Positions 33,700 through 47,045 are shown, counted from the stretch's first letter. The stretch is 64,000 nucleotides of DNA from Epiperipatus broadwayi (GCA_028023455.1 JAQFVV010000552.1:126001-190000); one strand, 5' to 3'. The notes: a model not told the origin generated them from the letters alone. Numbers and translations: made by a program.

Positions 33700-34440
33700 T
33701 GCATATTAGAAAACTGGAGAGTGCTATGTCTACTCCAGAAAGCAAATTCATCCATATACGATGAAAACTACCCTCTTCTTGTACCAGATTGGAATTTCAG
33801 CTTATGCTTTGCTCTCATTCACATATTTTCAATATTCTGGGTATGTATGCCTTGGTCTTTACAATGCATAAAATTGTCCTGATGGATGACAACCGAATGC
33901 ATATATACCCCATTGTTGAGACTGCTGATGTTATTGTATGCAGCCCAGCCATATGAAACAATGTGCATAGCTGGAAAAATGTACAGCTGTATCAGGATTT
34001 CCAGTGTATCAGTCATCCTGTTTGGAACTTCTGTTAAGAATTACTTCTTTGATTTTCTTTCTATACTGCCAAAGACCCAATTACCTCTTTGTATAATCCC
34101 CCTGTAGTATTTGTGGTGGAAATATTCCCAGAGGTAGATGACTTTGGGAAAAAAGACACCTTTCTGATTGAGCTGTGATGGTGACATTTTCTGCATTGCC
34201 ATCTACACCCATCTAAACCTGTAGAATACATAACCTGAGAACAATGCACTGTTGGAAAAAGGCATTGTTCTGCAGGAGGAGTTTTTGTGCAAGCCATTTT
34301 ATGGCCAATTCCTGAGTTTGTATGGAATTCCATATCTGATGCATATTCCAGTCTTCTGCCAGAATAGCAGCAACATTCAAAATTTCATCATCTGGAACGA
34401 AACATGTAGCAGTCATTTTTCCAAGTATAAAATTATACAC
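33700..34440 (-). pseudogene. Merlin-superfamily (IS1595/ISXO2-like) transposase relic
   Basis: Minus strand, three consecutive frames. 34440-34213 begins with an N-terminal region (LAIKWLAQKLLLQN). 34333-34061 carries DGCRWQCRKC followed by SSIRKVSFFPKS, the zinc-ribbon to 'R.GSFF' transition typical of ISXO2-like transposases. 34016-33819 holds the catalytic core end (HIVSYGWAAYNNIS, then HQDNF...GIHTQNIENM), and about 33818-33730 continues with MRAKHKLKFQSGTRR. In the family SDxW supplies a catalytic Asp; here Tyr stands in that place, and at least two frameshifts are present, so it is inactive. Terminal inverted repeats were not found. Metazoan IS1595-like transposases are classed as Merlin. 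Confidence 0.75.
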
Positions 34441-35869
34441 ATGTGCATGTAATTCGAAATTTTGAACAAAGAGGTTATCTTTTTTTGTAACATGTGTTAT
34501 AAATGTAGATTAAATTGTTAAGTTGTAGATAGTTTAAATTATGAAGTTTCAAATAAATTAAAATTAATTATTTTAATTAATATCATGTAATTAACCCAAC
34601 ATTCAAATTCTTTAAAAAGGTAATTTTTTTATTATCTTTTCCATTTGAATAATTTTAATGTATTTGCACATGCATACAATTTTCGAAAAATTTAGTTATA
34701 ATTTTAAAAAAATAGAAGGTCAACTTAGGGTGGCCACTAAAGCAAACCTTTATTTAAAATTATTCCTATTTACATTACTATATATGCATCTTCTTACAAA
34801 AGTATTGTAAGATCAATTTGTTATAATATAAATTAATTTAACTAGCAACACCTATTATTTGTCTTCCACATTTATGTTAGTTGTTATTTAAAGATTTCTA
34901 TTTTGATTTTAATTTAGTTTTTTTTATATCATAAAATTAAATTATCCTTTAAGCTTTCAGTGAAGTATAGATAACTGAAACTGTTTCACTTACATGAAAG
35001 ATTGTCCAACTTCTAAGCTTGAAATGAATCAATATTATCCTTATATATTTATCTGTTCACCATAATAATAAAATCTACTGGCAATTATCTTGGTAATATC
35101 ATTTTTAAAATTGTAATTTGATCTCCAAAACTATGACTTTGTGACCAACAAAGAAATTATTTATTTATTCCATGATATAATTATTTATCCAATGCACATT
35201 AGCTTGATTTTCACTAATATAAATTAAATTACAGTTATAGCATAAAATTATCTTTATAACCGTCTGAATTTTACCAAATATTTCCACTCACTTAATTTAC
35301 TTACTGCTTCTTTTTTTTTTACTTTCCCTCTTTTTTTTTTTTTTTAAAAATAAAATCGTCTGTCTGTTATCCAAAATTCCCCCATATTACATGAAAGTTG
35401 TTTCATTTACTGAGCATTTTAATTAACATAAAAATAATATTTTAAAGCTACCTAAATTCAGTCTTTTATTTTAAACATAAAATGATGTATTTATTCAACT
35501 ATACAAAAAAATTTATTAAACTATCAAAATTATAGATATTTTATTTTTTATAATTATTTTAAAACATATTATAATAAAATAAGATATATTCGTAAAAAAA
35601 AACAATCACAAATAAATAAATACCAATGGTATGTTTATAATGTCTTTCAATGACTCTACTAAAATTACTTATCAAATTATTAGTGCCAGTTATATTTTTA
35701 ACTGTATTTCTTCAAAATAAAATACATAAACTTATAAATAAATATTACAAAATACAGTAATTAAAATCTGTTAAAAAGAACAAAGTGATGTTTATATTTT
35801 TTGTTATTTTTAACAAATTTTAATTACTATATTTTCTAATATTTATTTATAATTATATATGTAAAGAAC
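34441..35869. other. Intergenic stretch
   Basis: A+T-rich sequence with poly-T runs near 35311-35345. I see no gene or clear repeat. Confidence 0.6.
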
Positions 35870-36860
35870 TAATGAATATGCGTTGTCACTATGATATAAA
35901 TTATGAAAAGACATTTCATTCTATAAGCAGTTTTACAATGATTAATGCAATGGGTCATAATTATTTAAAATAATATATTTTTAAAAATGTTTGGAAAAAT
36001 GCATCAGCAATGCTTAGATCATAATGACATTAACATTTAAAAGTGTTTAAGACAGGGTGACTCCAATTTCCAACTTATAAAAACTTTTTACATCAGTTTG
36101 TAGAACTTTCTGTGAATGAAAATAGAAAGCTATGAAAGTAAACATAAATGCAGATTATTTAACTCTGTGAAATTTCACTGAATTATTATTATTTTTTTTC
36201 AATTAATGCTTCAGAGCTTCAGGAAATGTAAGAATTATAAGATAAAAGTAATAAAGTAGGAATAAATGGAAATGCTAAAAAATATGTACAATAGATTTTC
36301 TAAAAAATAAAATAAAAATAGTTAACTACCACAAATATCCTGCTTAGATTATTAATATAAATTGAAATGTAATGAACAAATTAATCACAAAATTAAACTT
36401 GGTTGGAACACTTTTGATAAAAAATTCTTAATACTAAAAAAGATTTGCCTATGTATTTGAAAAGAAAATTGTTTAATACATGTGTTTTTTAATGTTTACT
36501 TATAGAATTGAGACTTGGATACAGAAAAGCAAGGCGTAAACTTTACAACATTCAACAAAATGTGAAAAAAACGTATGTTAGGTTTAATAAAAAGTGATTA
36601 AAGAAGGAAATACGTGAATAAGAAACATTATAGAAATAATTACAGACCAGAATGGGGCTGAATGAACATATTGATAATACAGATAATAATAGATAGAAAA
36701 GTAATATACTGCATTCCAAATAATTGTAAAAAATAAAAAAAAATAAACTATATGTGAGTCTTATGGATATAATAACAAAGTATGATGGGGTGATATAGAT
36801 AAAAGAGACTAAAGATTAAAGAAACTGGATTACAAATTGTAAAGATCTTCATTTTAAAGT
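35870..36860 (+). pseudogene. RTE-type LINE relic (copy A)
   Basis: Broken reading frames keep the order of RTE reverse transcriptase: an ALSLYDINYEKTFHSI-like segment (35878-35925; family: CIAFxDYEKAFDSI), VRQGDS near 36046-36064, then heavily decayed C-terminal thumb sequence to a (TA)n tail at 36881. Many stops. Same orientation as copies B and C. Confidence 0.6.
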
Positions 36861-36880
36861 GGAATAATATTTGCTGAAAA

Positions 36881-36900
36881 TATATATATATATATATATA

Positions 36901-36938
<38 letters not shown>
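36881..36938. repeat. (TA)n at 3' end of RTE copy A
   Basis: Interrupted alternating A/T; possibly the element's tail or expansion from it. Confidence 0.9.
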
Positions 36939-36941
<3 letters not shown>

Positions 36942-39689
36942 TATATATACTATATATCGTTTGCCCCGTGGCATATATATATATTCACTTCTGCAAACTA
37001 TAATGAATTGCTTATTTTTTAAGTATTAATTGTATTTGAATAATAAAATAGACCATGTCTACATATTTCCATTATTTCCTATATTTTAAGCCTTTAGAAA
37101 ATAGTATTAAATTATATTACAATTATTTTAATTTTATATATTTTGAAAATATTTTTAATTTATTCTAATCAAATAATTTGCCAAAATATTAAACTTTTTT
37201 ATCTCTTTTATTCATGTGAAGGAAAAAATCTTATGAACTTTTTAGTTAAATATTATTAATTTACATTTATAGTTTTGTAAGTATATTCTTAATAATAAAT
37301 GGTTATAAAAAGAAATACTCAAAATAATTATTCCTATTTTTAAAAAATAAAATCACTTTAAATATTTAATTCTAAAATTTGTCTTTAATTACACATGAGA
37401 TCACTATCTGATTCATTTAATTCTATTTTCTTCATTCATTTTTAAAGATTAAATTATTATTATCCTTGAAGTTTTATCAATATATTGACTGAAGAGTTTG
37501 CATGTGTCCTTCAATATACTATTTTTATTAAAAGTTATATATTTTTGTTCTTTATATGTTGCTTCTCTTACTATATTTTTTAATAATCTGTAACTTTTTT
37601 ATGACGTTGAGAGCAAAGATTTTCAATAAATTATATCTAAAAAAATTTTTTAAGTTTTTATCTGAAAAAAAAAAAAGCATTATTATTTTAATGGTGAAAT
37701 TTAATATAATATTTAATACTTTAGAAAAAAGAATCTTGTAAAATCAATTTAAACATTATATCTATATATGAAATTCAAAACACTGGGAAATACTATTATT
37801 CACTACTCTGGCTACAGATTCTGATTGCAATTACAGAATTCTGTTCAAGCCTTTTAAGAAGACTATCCACAGATACAAAATTCTTATATACAGAAATAGG
37901 TTGCAAACATTTCAAAGAAACCTCATTCATCCATATCATGGCTTGTAGACCTTCAGGTTCAATAAAATAATGTTTGGTTTACAAAATGATTGCCAAGCTC
38001 TTGGAATTTCGGGAAACAATTTACTGCCAATCATTTTCATCAACAAATTATAAATTAATCAGGTTGAAGGGTTTCCTTAACAGGAACATAAATCATTGAA
38101 AACATGTGGTGGAACGGAAAGCAAATGTTGAGGTCTATATAAAGGTCTTATGTAAAATAAGTTACAATTTCAATACATTAATTGGTACTGTCAAAAAATT
38201 ATATAACAAAATAAAACAAATACCTTTACAACAGTCATACAATTAAAATTGGATAAGTATTTCTTATATACCAATGCTGTCACAAAAATAAAAGTCTGTT
38301 CTAATTTTAGAATATTATTTTGTGAACTCTTTCTAATTCACGTAGACAATTAAACAATACAAAGGATACATTACCACAGGAACAAACCTCCAAATAATAT
38401 ATAAAATTAAATCAGTAATGCTTGCAAAATATAGCTACTAGAACTGCGTAATACAAGTATGTATACAAGTGTGCAAAAAATAGCTCTGAATATAAATCAG
38501 TTTTTTACGAAAATGACAAAGAGTTAGTCCATATTTTTGACCCAATAAAAGTCACCATCATTTGTTCTGAACCTGACTACAGAAAGTGAAAGATAAAGAG
38601 GGCATGGTTTATTTCTAACAATTTTCATACAATTAACAAGAAAGTGGATAGTGTTCTACTATCTAAAATGTAAAATATATAAATCACTAAATTAAGTTTA
38701 GTGATTTAACTCTTAAATACCACAACACATCTTGTAGATCATGAATACTATGTTTCTAGCTTCAGTGATCAAAACCATGTTATGCAATTATAAAGGAATT
38801 ATTATAAAGAAATTAGCATTAAATAATATTTTTAATGCCTTCATTTAAAAATGGTTCTATATATTTCTCCCGTAGTTACTCCGTAGTTACTCTCTAAATT
38901 TCTCCTGTAATAAAGAGTATGTATGCCGATTAAAATATCTATTCATCAGACATTTTATCTGATAGATATTCAATTTTTTTAAAAAAATTCTCCACTTCTT
39001 GTTACTTTCGTCATTAAGTGAAGGATTTTTTTAAAAAAGTTATATTTATTTTTAATCAAACAGCTAGTTTGGATAATAATATAATTAAAATCATTCCAGA
39101 CATGAATCTTTATTATACTTTAAACTTTGTACTTAAACTGAAACAAAATATAAGTTATAGTTTGATGTCTGTTCTTTAGTACATTCTTGTTCGATTTTTT
39201 TTTTTTTTTGTAATCTTAATTTTCTCTACCATCATAGATAATATTATATCTAAGAATTAAAAACGCACTTTTTTCCGTTATTAAAAATTTAAGACTTTCT
39301 AAGCATAATTTTGTGTCAATTCTGATAATGTTTCATCTTGTTTAAAATAAGATATATCTTGCAGATGTTTTTATACTACAATATAAAAATATACTATTGG
39401 CAAAACATTCTCTGAGAATTATTTATATATTGAACTTTTCCCTTATCTAGTATTGAGTATTGAATGTCTTAATGAAAATTAAACTTTATGTAAATTTTCA
39501 AAATACATTCAACACCGAGTGAAAGCTATATGTACAACATTTCTTAAGGTATTGTTTTCCTCTCATTTTCGAGATTGGCCAATGACAGTGCTAGCATGGA
39601 AATCGAACATGGATCCTTAGATTCTTGCTATTTAATTTAATCCTAACACTCATTTAATAGTTAAATTTAGATCATAATAAATTAACAGA
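36939..39689. other. Intergenic stretch
   Basis: Mostly featureless. It includes a coding-like minus-strand patch (37790-38120), a small perfect hairpin around 38681-38707 (AAATCACTAAA / TTTAGTGATTT), a CGTAGTTACTC duplication at 38873-38895 and a poly-T near 39197. Confidence 0.6.
37790..38120 (-). pseudogene. Unidentified decayed coding stretch
   Basis: The minus strand reads MIGSKLFPEIPRAWQSFCKP in one frame and, after a shift, EGLQAMIWMNEVSLKCLQPI continuing through SVDSLLKRLEQNSVIAIRIC. Composition is less A+T-rich and codon-like. I do not recognise the family; decayed mobile-element protein is the likeliest explanation. Confidence 0.35.
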
Positions 39690-40800
39690 ATCTGGATTAA
39701 AAAGTGTGTTTATCACAGTTAATTCAAGAAAATATAAAGTTAAAACGAGTTGTAGAAAAAAACTAACGATTATGCATCGTCATTATGCTTTGAATTTGTA
39801 GATTACAAAAAGTCATTTGATTCTATCAGCATTTTGATGATGATTGAAAATTGGATCATTAAATATAAACCTGGAATAATGTTATATTTTGGAAGAATAT
39901 ATATCAAAATGCATTATTTAATGATAAAATTAACATTATGATGAAACTATAATAGAGTGCCTCCATCTCGCTTCAATTTTTACAACAGTTTTACAAGAAA
40001 TATTTTGTAGATTAAAGTGGAAATAAAAATAAATTTAGATTATTTAAATCATTTAGATTTTGTGGATAGTGTGATTTTTTTTAGCAAATAATGATTTCAG
40101 ACTTTCGAGAAATGTTGCCTAAGTTAGCAGATAAAAATAATAAAATTAAATTATAAGATAAACGGTATAAAAACAAAAGTAATGTTCAATGGAGTTTCTC
40201 AGATGGAAAAAAATAAAGATTAATAATCATAAATTACAAGTAGATAATAACTACAAATATCTTCACTAAATTATTGATACAGATAAAGGCTTAATGTAGG
40301 AAATTAAGCATAGAATTAAATTTGGATGGAATTATGGTGATAGAAATAACAATATTAAAAAAAAAAAAAAACGTGGGCGTTTGAAAAAGTTTTATTTTTA
40401 TTTTTATAGAAGTGATATAATAATTCTTACTTTGAATCAGGTCATGGATACAGTAGAGCATAGTTAGAGATTTCAAACAATTCAACAATATGTAGAAAAA
40501 AATGTGTTAGTAAGTAAAAAGTTAAGAGTATCACACATAATGAAAAAATAAAACATAATATTGATATAACTGAAGGAAGAAAAAACTGAAATAAAGCTAG
40601 ACTGGACATATTGTAAGAATAAGTGATAATAGATATATTGTTGAATTATTAATTAAATCTCAAGAGATTTCAAAGGTGTAGAAAAAACCATATATGAAAT
40701 GAATGATAGAAATAATGAAACTTTTAAGTTGGGTTAGAGAAAAGTGGCTAGAGATCTGAAAAACTAGTTAAATTATGGAAAAGCTCAACCCACAATAGAT
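39690..40800 (+). pseudogene. RTE-type LINE relic (copy B)
   Basis: Decayed RT: CFEFVDYKKSFDSIS (39802-39835) corresponds to the RTE FxDYEKAFDS motif. LDYLNHLDFVDSVIFF (40037-40084) corresponds to L..LxFADDIVLF, with the catalytic ADD altered to VDS. ARLDIL..R..DN-like remnants follow to about 40700. Many frameshifts and stops. Confidence 0.65.
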
Positions 40801-41219
40801 AATTAATTATTGAAATAATCACTATGTTTTTCAATTAATTACATGCTTTGCTATTATACTTTATTTTTAACAATATTTTCTTAGTATGTGCTAAAATACT
40901 CTATTTGAACTAATGAACTATTTTTATAGAGAGTAAGCATTTCCATCTGCTTATGATAATATATTACATTGAAGATAATACAAATTATGTGTATATATTT
41001 TCTTCTGAGATTGGTTCTATTACCAATAAATCTCATATTTAACATTTTATTTCTTTTAATATTTTAATTATTTTATGACTGCAGTTATAGTGGATTACAA
41101 ACAACTAATCATATGCATTACATAGAAATAATTGATGCCTTATCTAATCCATAATAAGCCATGTAAACTCATTCATGAGATAAATATGGTGATCTGTAAA
41201 TGTTAGGATGCAGATGGAG

Positions 41220-42900
41220 ACTATTATGATTGGATGAAGGTTGTCAGTGTTGTAGATTTTTTGACATACATTTCACTAGATCACTAAGCACTTGCCTCAT
41301 TTAATGGTTGAGATTTTCAAACACAAGTTTTGGTATGGCTTGAATACCTCTATGACCTGCATTGGACATAGTAGCAAGTTTTATTGGAAATTCATTAATG
41401 GCAAATAGAAGTTTATTGTTCTTAGTTTAAAAATCATGACATGAGATGAAGGGTTGATAAGTTTAAAGCTACTGCTTGAAATGCTCTTATATAGATTAAG
41501 CATTATGTGCACTGCATGTGTGGATGTTCAAATTTGCAGAACCATAAACTCTAATAGTAGAAATGAGACACATGACCTATCTCAGTCCATGTTGCTTTTG
41601 ACTGAGTCAGATTTTTCTTTTATTATGGCTAAGTAGTCTTTACATTCTGCACATGTGGATGGGTGCATGAGCCTAGGTGTATGCTGGTGTTTGTAGTTAG
41701 TATGTTTATACACCACTATTAATTTTTGTATTTTATCTCCAGATTTAAAAGCATGGCTGGTGAGGGTGTTTTTGGAAATGGGATCATTGCTAAGTAAAAA
41801 TATATATATCAAGGCCTGGTATAATTGCACAACACTTAGTTGTAAATCTTTAAGCTTGTGAAACATAATATATGTTTGAGAAGAAGTGAATTCTAGAGTA
41901 GATACAGAAAGTAGAATTGTCATTGTTTTACCAATGGGAATTGTAGATGGCTGAATCTTGCAGTTTGTGCCAGTTCATCTGAAAATAGAGTTGGATTAAA
42001 ATTAAGCCTAATATAGTGAAGCAGCATTAATGCATTGAAGCAAAGGTCAGCTAAGTGTGTATGATGGTTGTTGTGGAATGTTACATTGTTGGTGATTAAA
42101 AATGTTCAGCACTCATGAGTGGTATTGCTATTTGATGAAACCATTTTGAGATGAAGGTTGTATATTTCATGTTTAAATCTTCCATAAGGATGTTTGGGTA
42201 AGGGATTGATTCTAGTAAGGAAGTGATGGTTAGTATTGTGTTGAATATGATGATGTTTTGTAGATTTAATATAGATAAATGTTAAGTTTAATGTGTTTGT
42301 ATAGTGATGAATGGTTGTTGTTATCATATTTTTATCAATGCACATAAATTTGAATGATGTGAAAGGACATCTTGATGTTATAAGTGGATCAGTGACACCT
42401 GAAAGTGATGACATGTCCCTGTAGCAAGTAATGAATTCCTCTGTGTAAAGGTGCACTGCATTCTCAATCTGTGTTACACTGTATAATTTGGTTCCCAGAA
42501 GCTTTAATAAATGTGGTTGTGTGATTCTAGTTCATTGCCTGAGGCAGTGTATTTCATTAACTGAGTTTAAACCATGCACATTGAACATTATTTTGATTGT
42601 TATTGATGTTGTGTGTGAAAGGATTTGCAATTCAATATATGATTCCAGCTTGTGAGCTCTATTTTAGTAAATATCCACAGGTTAGGTGAATAAAATTGAT
42701 GTTCCATTGATATCAAGTCTTTTGTTTGAAACGGTTGTACTATTCCATTTCTGATTTCCTATTGTTACATTTTTGAGCAACCTGGTCTTTGTTGCTTTTA
42801 TTGTATTTATTTCTAGTTGTGGAATGCAGGACATAAGTTCTTCAATGATATATTGATGATATGTTATTTTTAATTATGTTTGTGATGTTTGTAGTGATGA
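41220..42900 (-). pseudogene. Long decayed coding region of unknown family
   Basis: The minus strand holds about 1.7 kb that reads as protein with only a few stops and shifts. In order: EELMSCIPQLEINTIKATKT (~42850), WNSTTVSNKRLDINGTSILF, MFNVHGLNSVNEIHC, LGTKLYSVTQIENAVHLYTE, then an uninterrupted run 42456-42106 (SSLSGVTDPLITSRCPFTSF, MCIDKNMITTTIHHYTNTLN), LADLCFNALMLLHYIRLN (~42020), 41923-41582 (SHAFKSGDKIQKLIVVYKHT, HPSTCAECKDYL), and LATMSNAGHRGIQAIPKL near 41340. Composition is distinctly richer in G+T on the + strand than the surroundings. It ends where RTE copy C begins (~42960). I recognise no domain; a mobile-element, viral-derived or host origin are all possible. Confidence 0.5.
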
Positions 42901-42959
42901 TATTTTGTGTTTTACTGGAGATGGTTTGTTTTAGTTGAGTTGGGTTGGTATTTGGTGTT

Positions 42960-44602
42960 GATAGGAAATTTATATCTACAATAAGAAAAAGGTATGGAAC
43001 TATTACTAAAAAGATAGATAACATCAGGAAATGGATAGAAGACTTGTATCAAGAATTATATAGTAATAAAGACCAAATATCTCACCTTTCAAATTGCTCA
43101 AAATTTTAAGGGACACATGGAATTAAATGTACAAAGAAAGGAAAGACACCAGGTAATGATGGAATTATAATTGATATATTTAAAGTAGCAAGTGAAGAAA
43201 TATAATTTTTTAAGCAAAGTTATATACCAATGTTTAAATGATAAAAATGTACCAGATAATTGGAAGAGTGTTGTATTAATATTAATATTTTAAAAAAGGT
43301 GATAGGAAAATGTTAAGAATTACATACCTATCAGCCTTTAATCAGTTTTTTACAAAATTGTTACCAACATAATTACAATTTGTCTCCAGAAAATATTGGA
43401 TTTCCACCAACCAAAAAAAACAAGCTGGATTTAAAAGTGGTTTTGTTACAGTAGCTTATATCCAGGTATTGATAGAAGTTATAGAAAGTACAAATGAATA
43501 TGTGTTGACATTATGCTTTTGACAAAAAATTATTAAAAAGCATTTGTTTCTGTAAACATTTATTCAGTGATTAAAGCATTGGATCATCAAAATATAAATC
43601 CAAGATACTGTCACATTTTAAAGAATATTTATAACAAGTGCTACAGCAACAATTAGGTTACATAATGATTCTGGGAAAGTCAATAGTGAGAAGGGTGTAA
43701 GACAGGGTGACTCCATATCTCAAAGAAAATTTACAGTACTGCTGTAAGAAGTATTTTGTGAATTAAAATGGGAAGCTAAAGGAGAGAAAGTAAATAGCTA
43801 TGATTGAAGTCATTTATATTGTGCAGGTGATATAGTTATTTTACAAGTAATGTGTTAGGGTTGCAGGAAATGTTGCAGTAGTTATCAGATGAAAATAGTA
43901 ATGTAGGATTAAAGAAAAATGTTAAAAAAATCTCAAGTAATATTTTAATGGATTTTCTCAAAATATGAAATAAAGATTGATTGTGAGGAGTTAGAAGAAA
44001 TTAACAGTTACAAATACCTTGGTCAGATTATTAATACAGATCGAAACATAATGGATGAAATTAATTATATAATTAAACTTGGTTGGAGTGTTTTGGTTGA
44101 AATAACTTGATACTAAAAGGAAATATGGCTATAGGTTTGAAAAAATAGGTTTTTAATAAATGTATTTTACCAGTTCTTACTTATGGATCTGAGACTTGGC
44201 CACTTAATAAAAGAGCTATACAGATACTTCAAACCACTCAAAGAAGTATGGAGAGATGCATGTTGGGAGGAACAAGAAGAGATGGAAACACAATATATGG
44301 ATAAGATAACACACAGGTGTTATTGACCTCATTGAAAAAATTAAAAGTCTGGAGTTGTTCTGGACATATTGCTAGAAAAGATGATAATAGATGGTCAATT
44401 GAAATCTTAAATCGGATTTCAAGAGATTGTAAAAGTTTCAGAAAGATACCACATGTGAAATGGATGGATGAAATAAAAAAGTGTGCAGAGTTGATGTGGA
44501 GAAGGGAATCTGAATATCACAGAAGATAGATTGAACTTGGAGAAACCTTAATCCTTCATTGGTTTGCTAATGAGGGTTGATGATAATGATATATATATAT
44601 AT
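42960..44602 (+). pseudogene. RTE-type LINE relic (copy C, best preserved)
   Basis: Successive frames show RTE reverse transcriptase landmarks: WIEDLYQELYS (43033), GKTPGNDGIIIDIFK (43141), a YRPISLxS-like decay at 43321, QAGFKSGFVTVAYIQ (43423), GVRQGDSIS (43693-43719), then CAGDIVI at 43822, where the family has ADD. The C-terminus is intact enough to read: 44317-44529 gives SGHIARKDDNRWSIEILNRI and WMDEIKKCAELMWRRE, a typical RTE tail. It ends with LGETL..HWFANEG and a TGATGATAATGA-(TA)n tail at about 44578-44602. The catalytic motif change plus stops make it dead. Confidence 0.8.
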
Positions 44603-44604
44603 CC

Positions 44605-46080
44605 ACTAACATTCATATATGTAATAATGCTGATAACTTCAAGTGCCAATTTTTATTATTTCTTTTTTACAATATGACAATCTTGGCTTCACTTTTTTTT
44701 CTATTATATCAATGTCACATGTTTATTATTTTACTAATATAATTCATTTTCAATCTTCTCTGCTACTACTAACATGCATCTCTCCATATTTTTTTGGCAT
44801 TCAGAAGTCTTTGAATACACTCTTTAGTAAGTCTTGAAGTCTCAGATTCATAACAAAAGAACAGATAAAACATTTATAAACACCTTACTTTTTAAACATA
44901 TAGATAAGTTTCATTTTAATATTAAGTTATTTCTATGAAAGGCACTCTATCACTGAATAAATTAATTGTTAATTTTATTCATTGTTTCTTTCAGTATTTC
45001 ACATTTGTGGTTACTTAATTGTTCCAATTCACAATTATCAGTTTTATTCTTCTGAAGAAAAAAACTCATCTGGAAAAATACTTTGAATGTTACAATAGGT
45101 TTTTTTTATCATTTACCTTAATTTCTATTTCCTTACTTTTTGCACAATTTCCTGAAGCACTAAGTATTATTCACAAAACAATCAGATACTGTGCATATGT
45201 ATTTTATTTTATTTTACTCACTTGGATTTCTCATTCAATCCCTAAACTTGTAAAACTGTAACAAAAATTTTGGAGGTATGTAATCATTAGGTCTTACATT
45301 ATTATTTATGTTATCTTTCTTAATATAATTATGTAATCTCATCCTAATGTTGAATTTGGATAAATATTTTTCAGAATATAATAATATTCTGGATTTATGT
45401 CTTGATAACTCAATGCTCTACTGACTATAAAAATTGTTTTTCAAATTAAATTCCTTTTTATAATCTGCAAATCCAAAGCATAATGGGAAATCATATTCAT
45501 TTGTCTATTTTATAACATCTCTCAATATTTAGATGCAAATCACTGTGCTAAAACTACTTTAAATTGACCTAAGTTATTTAATTAGTTAAATCTAAAGTTT
45601 GTGTAAAAATTGTTTTTGTATTTGGTAAAAAATTTATACAAAACTGTTGAACACTGACATATCTGTAAGGTGCTAGCTCCTTTATCACATTTCTTAGAAA
45701 TGAATTCACTACAGTATCCTTCCATTCATTCAGGTATACCTGTATTATTCTGCCAATTGGTATATAATGTTGTTAATATATTTTTTTTATTTCTTCACCT
45801 GCTTCTATTAAGTTACTGATTTTAATTTCATCATTTTTGGAGCTATTTCTTATTTAATAGTTTTAATTTCTTGTTTCACTTTTTCAATTTAAAATAAGGG
45901 CAATACAGGTGATGTAATAACCATAAGAGATGCTTTTCTTTTTTGTTATATTTCCAGATAATTCTTCATGGACCTCTTTCACATATGCTTATGATATCTA
46001 GATTTTCTTTAGTACTAGTTTCATGTTATCCTCTTTAATGCCAAAATAATTTTTCTTCCAATATTACAGTGCTGTAGAGT
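44605..46080 (-). pseudogene. RTE-type LINE relic (copy D), opposite strand
   Basis: Minus strand from about 46080: EVHEELSGNITKKK, KNDEIKISNLIEAGEEIKKI (~45820; family: GPDGI..EMIKAGGE), LNEWKDTVVNSFLRNVIKE (~45720), EYDFPLCFGFADYKKEFN (~45480; family FxDYEKAF), DINPEYYYILKNIYPNS (~45390), and the tail block KKYGEMHVSSSRED near 44800, which matches the corresponding part of copy C. Heavily decayed. Its 3' end abuts that of copy C at about 44603. Confidence 0.65.
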
Positions 46081-46515
46081 TATAATTATTTTTTAAGAGC
46101 AATGGAAGTATATGTTTTGAAACTTTTATTTTTTTCTGCGCCTTTTTTTTACTAATCCACAAATATATTTTCTTATAATATTAGAAACGTTTTTTTCTGC
46201 TATTTTACAAAACATTAGATTTTGAACAATTTTAATATTTTTTTAAATATATTTTTATATTCCTTCTTTTTAAAAAAAAAAAAAATGTCTCACTAAAAAA
46301 ATTACTGGAATATGTATTTTTTGTATCAATTATATTTTGTAACAAATATTCTATTGATTTCAATTGAATACTCTATGTTTTCAAATGTTATTATTATGTT
46401 AAAAAATTGCAAGATCTCTAGTTTTGCATTAATATTTATCCTAAGTCTTCCTTTTTTTAAATAAAAAAAATCGTCAAAATAATTAGAAACAATTACAGAA
46501 ATACTATGCTTTTTT

Positions 46516-46517
<2 letters not shown>

Positions 46518-46560
<43 letters not shown>

Positions 46561-46568
46561 AAAAAATA

Positions 46569-46608
<40 letters not shown>
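46518..46608. repeat. Paired (TA)n tracts with imperfect mirror arms
   Basis: The tracts 46518-46557 and 46571-46608 flank AAAAAAATACG; ATCGTTTTTT follows the second. Confidence 0.8.
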
Positions 46609-46611
<3 letters not shown>

Positions 46612-46965
46612 AATCGTTTTTTCAAACCTCATACTAAAGAGTGAATTTGATTTGACATTCACCACCATAATAGGAATCTCATTAATTAGTTCAAGACTAT
46701 CAATAGTTTTTAAAAATATATGTTTTATAAATATAGACTTGTGGTCTTTAACGGTGAAAGATGCAATCAATGATAAACATCATTCATATTGTTAATGGTT
46801 GACCAATTTATAAATTTTGAACTAATGCAGACAGTGGGTCAATTTTATTAAAATATTAATCATTGCGACATTTTTTTTCCTGGAGTGAAATAAATATATA
46901 ATGATTTTTATTTAATTTGTTTTTAATTGTATTTTCAAAATCCATAAAACAATTAATAATATTTC

Positions 46966-46996
<31 letters not shown>

Positions 46997-46999
<3 letters not shown>

Positions 47000-47003
47000 T
47001 CTC

Positions 47004-47045
<42 letters not shown>

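Noticed and set aside
45019-45261. 80-codon + strand frame (also 44643-44837)
   Set aside because: Antisense shadow of RTE copy D, which is supported on the minus strand.
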